Below, in pieces: positions 56,043-64,000 of a DNA stretch of 64,000 nt. Both the position numbers and the translations under genes were made by a program. How positions within the stretch are numbered: position 1 is the first letter of the stretch; each line of letters begins with the position of its first letter. The notes under the pieces are model-generated. The model saw nothing but the letters and a program-made list of their open reading frames with translations, made no database searches and had not been told where the DNA came from. The stretch comes from Flaveria trinervia. Its lineage: Eukaryota; Streptophyta; Magnoliopsida; Asterales; Asteraceae. The DNA lies in contig CM046451.1 of assembly GCA_025506515.1 (NCBI GenBank), positions 54,824,249-54,888,248 on the forward strand. The letters are read 5' to 3'.

Positions 56043-56905
56043 TGTTGGACCTTAACAATGTTGTTTAACCATTTAAACAAGAAAACGCAGCGGAATATGA
56101 ACTTAATATCATGTTCTATAATCTGAAAAATTAAAGCTCATAACTTTGTTTCAACAAACCCAAAACCATAGGATCAAATATATGTGTTTGAACTAGTTAC
56201 CAATATAAAACAAAACAACCAAAACAACACAATGGAACTACCTTCCAGAAGCTGTCAAAACCGTGGATTGGATCAAGATGATGATGCTTTTGAACGACCA
56301 AAACATCAAGATAGATGTCCTCAAGCAATCATACCCACACGCCTATAAGAAAACACCATCTTTGCTAGGATTTGACACCAAAATCAGATCAAGAAAGTTG
56401 CTGGAACTTTCTTTCAGCCGTGAGACATCAAGAGGCTGCTGGAGCCTTGTTCCAGCCGTGAGACTTCTCTTCCAGATGAGAAACTCGAATTCTTGTGTCG
56501 ATTTTGCATGTGAGAAAGGGCTAGATGAAGTATGTGTGTGTTCAAGAAGATCTTTTGTTCCAAGAACACAAAACAAAAAGAGAGAGTTGGCTGCCATGGG
56601 GTGGCCGAAAAAAACTAAAACCTTTTGGGTTTCCTCTAAAAAATCTCCCTTTTAAATTTTACAAAAGTTTAAATATTATACATAATTAACCTTTTAATTA
56701 TATATAATATGTACACACACTTTTATTATTTGATGTTGCTTAACTAATTTAAACAACATAACAAATAATATCCATGAACAAAATATCCTCATAATTTGTT
56801 CCTTCTCACATACATCTATTTAGAAAACCCATTTTCTAAATTGGTGAAATTATTTAATTGTATGATCATATCATCAATTAGATATTAATTGGTGTTTGCT
56901 AAGCT
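56043..56905 (-). repeat. Copia A-type LTR fragment
   Basis: It starts TGTTGGACC and matches 1355-2220: AAACGCAGCGGAATATGAA, GGTGGCCGAAA, TTTATTATTTGATGTTG, ACAAAATATCCTCATAA and CATATCATCAATTAG. Its right side is cut off before the SIRE-like LTR. Confidence 0.6.
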
Positions 56906-56929
56906 TTGTAAGGATTCCTGAAGTCTGAT

Positions 56930-57691
56930 GCAACCCAAAACTACCTAAGTGTTTCAGCAACATGCACTAAGTACTGAAGTGAAGAATGCTTCGGAAGAAT
57001 TACACAAAGCATTAGAAAATACTCTAAGTGTAATATCTTCCGAAGCCAAGACCATATCTTCCGAAGCCAAACATGAAGTCTTCCGAAGCTTCAAGAGACA
57101 AAGTCTTCCGAAGCTTCACCCTATGAAGACAGATTTCTTCGAAGACTTTTAGTACACATGCTTTATCTGATGTACTGTTCCATAAAGCACCTTTTCCGCT
57201 GCGTCTCTGATAAGTCACCAACTTACAAGAGTTGGTGAAAGGTCCATGCTTTTGGTAACTGTACATTGAGGTCTTGAGTCTGAAACTTTCCACTTTATGT
57301 ACTTATCCTTTTTGTAATGTATAAGGATGTGAGCTATGGCATGTCATAGTCACAAGGTCAAAAGGCAGATATGCCTTTTGATTCTACAATTGATTTTGTT
57401 AGTGTCTAGTCAATTGTATCCAGCTGGCTTTCATAGTATAGCCGGCTGTAGGTTGTAGTATAAGTATTCCAAGTTCTTGTATCTTTCTTATGCTTTGTAA
57501 CACTTGTAAAAGAACTTGAGAAAGCATATACTGCTCCCTTGAAAACTATACTCTCTTGTTCTGTCTCTTGCTTTACTTGTGTTCTCTGTATCACCTTTGG
57601 TTACCTAGTTCACTGTTTGATTAAAGTTTAGTTAATCTTCTCATTGTGTTGTTGTGTTGTAATTGTGTTCAAGCCCTTAAACGATCCTGCA
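56930..57691 (+). repeat. 5' LTR of SIRE-like copia D
   Basis: It ends ...CCTGCA at about 57691, two bases before the primer site TGGTATCAGAGC. The start is uncertain. Its first part carries four or five CTTCCGAAG/CTTCGGAAG nonamers (56989-57110); the rest has GGATGTGAGCTATGGCATGTC and CAATTGTATCCAGCTGG, shared with 8040-8700 and 11440-11760. Confidence 0.65.
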
Positions 57692-57693
57692 AT

Positions 57694-57705
57694 TGGTATC
57701 AGAGC
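57694..57705 (+). other. tRNA-iMet primer binding site of copia D
   Basis: Perfect TGGTATCAGAGC two bases after the LTR end. Confidence 0.9.
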
Positions 57706-57773
57706 TTTCAGGCTCGTGATATAAGATCTAACCATCTTAAGATCCCTCACACACACAAAAACTAAACTTTTCA

Positions 57774-58757
57774 ATGGCTTCCATCTCAAAGACTGATATG
57801 GAGACTGGAACCATGAACAAATCCCCATTGATCACTCTTGATGACTTCGACACCTGGTGCATGAGGATGGAAGGCTTCATCAGGTCTCTTGACTCAAGAA
57901 TGTGGGAATCTGTTGAATATGGACCTTTCATACCCAGCACCCCCTCTGCTACGGTGCTGGTATGATTCCTAAAGATGTGGCCAACTACTCAGATGAAGAT
58001 AGGAAAAGAGTAGAGATTGACAGGAAGGCAATGACTGCTCTTCAGACTGCTATCCCAAACTCTGTGTACAGAGGTTTTAAGAAGTGCAAGACAGCTAAAC
58101 AGCTGTGGGATGCACTGAAGCTGATGTATGAAGGCTCCTCTGAAGCCAAGGAGCCCATTCCAAGAGACAAGTTCTTCTCAAGCCTTTGTGTCTGCAGATG
58201 AAAGCTATGGAAATTATCTCTTCACTCTTGAAGACCTAGACTGTATCCATCCAGATGACCTAGAATACATGGAGATAGTTCAGCAGATGGCTCTTCTCAC
58301 TCACAGAGCCAAGAAGTTCTACAAGAGGACAGGAAGAAAATTTCCAAGCAATGCTACCAGTGGTAAGTTTGGGCTGGATAAAAGCAAAGTTAAGTGTTAC
58401 AATTGTAACCTTATGGTCACTTTGCTAGGAGTGTAAGGCACCTAGAGCAAATGGGGGTCAAACACAACTCAGACCAAACTACACCAACAATACCCCTCAG
58501 CTGAGAAGACAAAGCAACATGCTGCGGTTGCTGTTGAAGAGGGAGGATTTGACTGGAGTTTTCAGGTGGAGGATGCTTCTCCAAACCAAGCATTGATGGC
58601 TGACCATGATGAAGCCAAGGTATTAGAACATCTTTGCTCCCCTGAATGCATTGCTAAAGTAAAGATACAGGTCCTACAACCTAGAGATGAATCAGATCTT
58701 GAGTCATTAAACATGTTAAAATCTGATTTTATAAAGTCTGAAATGATTACAAGTTAA
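57774..58757 (+). pseudogene. Copia D gag
   Basis: Start at 57774 (MASISKTDMETGTMNKSPLI). The capsid-like part includes DTWCMRMEGFIRSLDSRMWE, then a shift at 57965 to DVANYSDEDRKRVEID, RGFKKCKTAKQLWDALKLMY. A further shift near 58140 leads to ELEYMEIVQQMALLTHRAKK and FYKRTGRKFP with KCYNCN, the first zinc-knuckle half, cut by a break. A later frame, 58566-58757, has DASPNQALMADHDEAK. There are at least four frame breaks. Confidence 0.82.
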
Positions 58758-59820
58758 AGATAGAAGACTTGGAGAAAACCATTTCAGTACTAAAACATGA
58801 ACATATAGATTTTAGAACTCAGATCCAAGATCTCATCACTAAGTTGACTAAGTGCCAGGCTGAGCTTGTGATCAGCAAAGCCCTGGCAGAGAAAAGTGTT
58901 CTTGAAGAAGAGACCTTCAAGAACTGATATCCTCATCCCTACGCAATAAGGTTTGTTATCAAAATAGACAGGGACTGGGATCAAATGAGATAGCTCCTCC
59001 ACACACAATCTTGTCTGTAAGATCTCCTAGGTGTGGAACTTGTGAAGATGAGCTTCCTCTCATAGATCCAATAAGTGAGGATGATGAAGAAGTGATAGTG
59101 AGGAATCCCTCTGAGAAGAGTGAAGAAGAGGATTCCTCCAAGGGCCACTATCCTTCTGAGGAGAAGAAATTTACTGTGATGACCAAGTCAAGAGAAAGAA
59201 CTTGATCAGGAAGAGCAAAAGGAAAGCAAGAAGGCTCAAGAAATCAAGGCTACTTTGATGCTAAGCAGAAACAAGTGTTTATCTCTGCAGGTTTCAAAGC
59301 AATAGGACTGAAGACATCCACCAAAGCTTCTTAGCCAAGAGTTCTGGTTCATGTTCAAATCATCTCAGTACAAGAAGAAGACTGAGCTGCTGTGTACCAC
59401 TGCTGCACAGCCTGGACCATCAAATTCCAAGAACAGTTCACAGCCCAAGGGAACTGTATCTGCATCTACCAAGATGAAGGTGAAAAAGGGATGTGACCAA
59501 GGCCAGTCTTGCTCTCAAAAGGAGATTTCTTTGAAGAAGAAAATGCTGTGTGTTATGTGTGAAAGTACTTCTCATATTGCCAAGGATTGTCCATACAATC
59601 CTAAAAGTACTATCCACATGACAATACAAAGACTTCAAAGAATCTCAGAAGTCTCAAGCTTCGAAGGAAAGTCTGCTTCCTTCGGAAGCTCCAAATCAAA
59701 GAAGAAGGTAAATGAAAAATTACCTTCGGAAGCAAAGTTGGTCTCGAAAGAAAGGAGTTCTTCCGAAGTACTAAAGTCTACTGCATGTGACTGTAGATTC
59801 TTCCGAAGTGTCAGTCATTA
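58758..59820 (+). pseudogene. Copia D region between gag and protease with second zinc knuckle
   Basis: An acidic stretch (59011-59205: ELPLIDPISEDDEEVIVR) precedes a frame (59351-59821) with CVMCESTSHIAKDC followed by YNPKST, a CX2CX4HX4C knuckle. A Ser/Lys-rich tail (SSFEGKSASFGSSKSKKKV) follows, encoded by CTTCGGAAG-type DNA. The same knuckle is at 11100 on the minus strand. Confidence 0.7.
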
Positions 59821-60049
59821 AAACTTGTGAAGCTCCAAAAGCTTCTAAGGTTTGAAGGTCAAGTCCAAGACTCCAAAGGTGGTGTGGAAGTCTAAGAAAG
59901 ACCAAATGACTGAGGTTTCTCCATCAACAACAGCTGAAGATCCCCTCTGTACACCATAGGATCTATTACTGTTGCATTACCTTCTATTACACTTACTGAA
60001 CCCAAGACAAGTAAGGATTGGTTTCCAAATGTAACTAATCATTTTCTTT

Positions 60050-61450
60050 GTGCAGGAACAGCTCAAGACAAACAAGAATGTCTGGATAATTGACAGTGGC
60101 TGTTCCAGGCACATGACAGGCGATAGGTCTTTACTTCATAATTTTGAGAGAATTGATGGAGGACCAGTTGCTGGAGGAAATGAAGGTGGTTACATTTATG
60201 AAGGGGCAAGGTCACAAATGGTAAGCTCAGCATTGAGAAGGTAAACTTTGTTAAGGAGCTTGGGTACAATCTTCTGAGTGTATCCCAATTTTGTGATCAG
60301 AGTCATAACATGCTCTTCACTAAGCATGAGTGCATTGTTCTCAACCTGGAGTGGTCATTCCTCATGAGCATATTCTGCTCAGAGCCCCAGGAAAGGAACA
60401 TGTACAAGATGGATTTGCAAGAAACATCTCCCTCTGGAGAAGTTTCATGCTTTCTATCTAAAGCAAATAGTGATGAGTCTTTCCTATGGCATAAAGAATG
60501 TGCCATGTAAACTTTAAGAATATGAATAATTAATCAAACATGATCTGGTAACTGGAATGCCAAAGAAAGAGTTTACAAGTGATGATCATTGTGTTGCATG
60601 CCTGCTGAAGGAAGCAACCCAAGTATCTCACAAGCCTAAGGAAAAGAACTCCATCACTACTCCCCTACACTTATTACATATGGATCTCTTTGGCCCCACC
60701 AGTGTAGAGTTTAGGAAGGACCTTATACTGTCTAGTGATCACAGATGATTTTACAAGATTCACTTGGGTTTTCTTTCTTAGAACTAAGTGAGAGACTCCT
60801 GAGATTCTAAAGAATTTCATCTTAAAGATTGAGAATCAATGTGATCACAAGGTCAAAACCATAAGATGTGATCAAGGAACTGAATTCAAGAACCAAATCC
60901 TTGATACATTTTGTGATGAAAAGGGTATTACAAGACAATACAGTGCTCCCAGGACTCCTCAGCAAAACGGAGTTGCTGAGAGGAGAAACAGGACACTTAT
61001 TGAAGCTGCAAGAACTATGTTGTCTGACTCTAAACTGCCTATCACCTTCTGGGCAGAGGCAGTTAATACTGCTTGCTATGTGCAAAACAGAGTTTTAGTA
61101 GTTAAGACACATGGTAAGACTCCTTATGAACTTTGGCACAAGAGGAAACCTTTCATTGGTTTTTCAGGTCATTTGGATGTCCCTGCACCATCTTGAATAC
61201 CAAAGATCAAATTGCCAAGTTTGCTGAGAAATCAGACGATGGACACTTCATTGGATACTCTTCTCAAGCTAAAGCTTATAGAGTATACAATCTCAGAACT
61301 AGAATCATTGAGGAGTCAGCCAATGTGACTTTCAATGAGCACACTCCCAGTGTGGCTGGTTCTGGTCCGGATTGGCTATTTGATCTTGATTTAGTTACCA
61401 ACTGTTTTAATAATCTTGTGAGCATGTTTCAGGATCTGCAGAAAATTTAA
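60050..61450 (+). pseudogene. Copia D protease and integrase
   Basis: Protease motif WIIDSGCSRHMTGD at about 60082-60123. Frames then break repeatedly. The integrase shows HMDLFGPTSVE (first Asp; about 60678), a piece with RCDQGTEFKN read in a shifted frame (about 60865), QQNGVAERRNRT-like sequence near 60960, then FRSFGCPCTILNTKDQIAKF and FIGYSSQAKAYRVYN (61133-61450). The catalytic residues can be recognised, but the frame is lost at least five times. Confidence 0.75.
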
Positions 61451-61849
61451 ATACAGGTGATCCTGATCCAAGATTTGAGCTAGGAAGACCTTCAGCTCCA
61501 GTTGAAACTACTTCAGCAAATGAGGTTTCTATCAGCACAACAATGACAAATCCAGCTGATACATCTGGCATGCCTTCAAATTCCAGTTCAGAGGCCTCTC
61601 AACCAGATAAAGACATCTCAATTGCAGAAAATAACAATGGTGATGGTGAAAGTGATCAAGAATTCTTGATGCTAATAACCATACCATAGATGATAACATC
61701 AATGATGTCACACACTCATTGGATCAAGTTAATCTTGATAGGTGTGATAATGTGGAGGATCAATCTTCAAGACCAGATCTAATTCTCAAATTTGGATCTA
61801 TCTCAGCAACTTGCTGTGATCCCTCAGCTAAGGATCCACAAGTCTCATC
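61451..61849 (+). other. Linker between copia D integrase and RT
   Basis: Ser/Asn/Asp-rich decayed coding sequence with stops. No domain is recognisable, and this is normal for the linker of copia pol. Confidence 0.5.
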
Positions 61850-63440
61850 TTACCACAAACATCATTGGAGATGTATCTCTCCGGGGTAAGACAAGAGGGC
61901 AAACCCATGAGCAAATGTTTGTCTTCACTCTTGTTTTCTATCCCAGTTAGAGCCAAAGAAAGTTGAGGAGGCTCTAAAGGATGGAAGTTGGGTTGAAGCT
62001 ATGCAACAAGAGCTGCTTCAATTCAAAGACAGAAAGTTTGGAACCTTTGTCCTCTTCCTCATGGGAAGACTACCATTGGAACCAAATGGGTTTTTAGGAA
62101 TAAAAGGATGATAGAGGAATCATCCTCAAGAACAAGGCTAGACTAGTTGTTCAAGGATACACACAAGAAGAAGGGATTGACTACACTGATGTCTTTGCTC
62201 CTGTAGCTAGACTAGAAGCTGTTAGGATATTCTGGCATTTGCTGCATCCAAGAACTTCACGGTCTACCAACTTGATGTAAAGTGTGCTTTGTTATATGGA
62301 GTGATTGATGAGGAGGTTTATGTCAAACAACCACCTGGTTTTGTAGATCCTGATCATCTTGATTATGTCTGCAAGCTTGACAAAGCTCTCTATGGGCTGC
62401 ATCAGGAACCCAGGAAATGGTATGAGACACTGTCTGAGTATCTCTGTAAACATGGTTACAGAGAGGTACTATAGATGGAACTCTCTTCATCAAAGGACAA
62501 GGAAATGACATTCTGCTAGTTCAAGTATATGTGGATGACATCATCTTTGGCTCAACCAATTCAAGGCTCTGCAAAGACTTTGAAAAGCTGATGAAAGATA
62601 GATTTGAAATGAGTTCAATGGAGAACTTTTTCTTTCTGGGAATTCAAGTGAAGCAGGTTGAAGATGGCATTTTCATAAGTCAGTCAAAGTATATTCAAGA
62701 TATACTCAAGAGGTTCAACATGACTGATTGTAAGACTGCTAAGACACCCATAGCCAGAAACCACTCTCCTTTGGTCCAGATCTTGAGGGGGAGTGTGTAG
62801 ATGAGCACTTATATAGGGCTATGATTGGGTCTCTTATGTATCTTACAGCTAGCAGGCCTGATATCATGTTTGCTACATGTATTTGTGCAAGATATCAAGC
62901 CAATCCTAAGATGTCTCACTTAATCACTGTGAAAAGGATTTTAAGATACCTCAAAGGTGCTTCAACACTTGGTTTATGGTATCCAAAGAATTCAAATTTC
63001 AATCTGTATGCCTATACAGACAGTGATTATGGTGGCTGCAACATGACTGCAAGTCTACATCTGGGGGATGTCAATTCTTGGTGGAAGGGTTGTCTCATGG
63101 CAATGCAAGAAACAAACCTGTGTGTCTGCATCAACTGCTGAGGCTGATACATTGCTGCTACAAGCTGCTGTGCTCAAGTGCTTTGGATTCAAAATCAGAT
63201 GTAGACTACGGATTTAACTTCAAAGAGACTCCTATCCACATAGACAACAACAGTGCTATCTCTATCACTGAGAACCCTGTGCAGCACTCAAGGACCAAAC
63301 ACATCAACATCAGGTATCATTTAATAAGAGTATAACTACTGAAAAGGGGTTAATTAAACTAGTCAAAGTCACACAGATGAAATATGCTGATCTGTTCACA
63401 AAAGCTTTTGATGAACAGAGATTTAAGTATCTAATATCAG
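61850..63440 (+). pseudogene. Copia D reverse transcriptase and RNase H
   Basis: The RT begins in broken frames near 61950 (MQQELLQFKD) and includes GYTQEEGIDYTDVFAPVARLE (62156), VKQPPGFVDPDH, KALYGLHQEPRKWYE, a break near 62470, then VYVDDIIFGSTNS with the catalytic box. A break near 62800 precedes RNase H: MIGSLMYLTASRPDIMFA, YTDSDYGGCN, then HIDNNSAISITENPVQHSR and KHINIRYHLIR, with the end near 63440. The H. of LHQEP is a change from the usual LKQAP. Confidence 0.82.
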
Positions 63441-63599
63441 CTATTGGGATGATTAACTTTGAGTATTTTTTTTTAAAAAACTAATTCTATTATTTCTTCT
63501 TAAAAAATATGTGTGTCCTAAGTTTTCTAATTCATCACTTTCATAAGCTCATGTTTTCTTTGAATGAAAAAACTCTTTTTGAAGACTTTCCTTAGATTC

Positions 63600-64000
63600 T
63601 GAAAATTTTTTTTGATACTTCGGAAGATAACATTTTACCTTCGAGGAAGAAAATATGTCTTCAAAATAAATGACTGTCTAAGAAATTTTACCTTCGGAAG
63701 AAGTCAAAATTTATCTTCCGAAGCTTAAAATTCTTAACTTAGACACTTATTCATTTTTTAAGGACTTTTTCCTTCCGAAGCAAAATTACTTTCGGAAGCT
63801 TTGTTCATTCTTATACAAAGCATCCAAAAGTTTATTTCTCTTCCGAAGCATAATCTTTAAGACTCTCAGGAAAATTCTTCCGAAGTCACTTTAGCTTCGG
63901 AAGCTTTTTCAATCAAACTTCCGAAGACAAATTACTTTCGGAAGCTTTTAGAATTCCAAGAAAACTACTTTTTGAGCAAAAAGGTAAACTACTTTTTCAG
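63600..64000 (+). repeat. CTTCCGAAG/CTTCGGAAG nonamer field
   Basis: About ten copies of CTTCCGAAG or CTTCGGAAG (some as TTTCGGAAG) in 360 bp of non-coding DNA after the RNase H frame: for example near 63619, 63692, 63715, 63775, 63792, 63841, 63878, 63895, 63918 and 63935. The strands alternate. Confidence 0.85.

Larger units (their letters stand above)
57694..64000 (+). mobile_element. SIRE-like Ty1/copia D interior, decayed, runs off the window
   Basis: From the primer site: gag, zinc knuckle, protease, integrase, RT and RNase H in copia order to about 63440, then a CTTCCGAAG-rich non-coding stretch that continues past the edge. Frequent stops and frameshifts make it older than copia C. 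An E/S-rich stretch between gag and knuckle (58560-59210) is typical of large SIRE/Maximus-type copia gag proteins. Confidence 0.85.

Noticed and set aside
56263..56655. 130-codon plus frame with possible zinc-binding Cys
   Set aside because: It lies inside a copia A-type LTR fragment; the matching LTR at 1355 is not coding in this frame.

Overview
The window is nuclear DNA of a flowering plant, a eudicot. The retroelement types and the abundance of a CTTCCGAAG-rich, SIRE-like Ty1/copia family suggest an Asteraceae-like species, but that is only a guess. The evidence for a plant is a spliced host gene with GT-AG (and one GC-AG) introns surrounded by Ty1/copia, Ty3/gypsy, hAT and PIF/Harbinger elements. 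There is one assembly gap of 100 Ns (7937-8036).

The only host gene I can support is a FANCM-type DNA helicase (+ strand, about 20281-53712). FANCM is the Fanconi anaemia M translocase; in plants it limits meiotic crossovers. I place 22 exons totalling about 3.66 kb, spread over 33 kb because the introns are full of transposons. Helicase motifs lie in exons 2-6 (LPTGLGKT, DEAH, TATPG) and 11-14 (EEGLDI, QRMGRTGR). Intron 4 uses a GC donor. Exon 5, which holds the DEAH box, is present twice because a 3.4-kb block is duplicated. Four places need one extra base to keep the frame, and every one is a single missing base. That points to deletion-type consensus errors at least as much as to gene decay. 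The 5' end of the gene is not visible: a Harbinger-derived tandem array abuts the first recognisable exon.

Layout. 1-11760: nested Ty1/copia elements, mostly on the minus strand: the tail of one element, a nearly full-length copia (1355 to about 7900), a gag-only SIRE-like element (about 8040-10480) and LTR scraps. 11761-13983: no gene, one hAT-type MITE. 13984-20235: a Harbinger-derived element with a 1.83-kb unit in three tandem copies. 20281-22792: FANCM exons 1-5. 21766-28694: the duplicated block, with the two copies separated by a 165-bp inverted filler. 23770-31305: minus-strand copia. 32529-32795: exons 6-7. 32856-37632: a young plus-strand copia with matching 197-bp LTRs and a 5-bp target duplication. 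37822-41551: a tandem array of a gag-only Ty3/gypsy element (three LTRs, two interiors), each interior carrying the same hAT MITE. 41874-49556: exons 8-21. 49557-53268: intron 21 with a broken hAT transposase gene. 53269-53712: last exon. 53713-64000: copia LTR fragments, a GTGCAC repeat patch, then a decayed SIRE-like copia on the plus strand that runs off the window.

Most of the window is mobile-element sequence that does not work together with FANCM; it matters to the gene by lengthening its introns and duplicating an exon. I see no tRNA, rRNA, CRISPR or clear new gene system. The most unusual material is structural: the exon-duplicating rearrangement with a templated inverted filler, the tandem LTR array, the triple Harbinger unit with fused ORF1 and transposase remnants, and the CTTCCGAAG nonamer field in the SIRE-like family.
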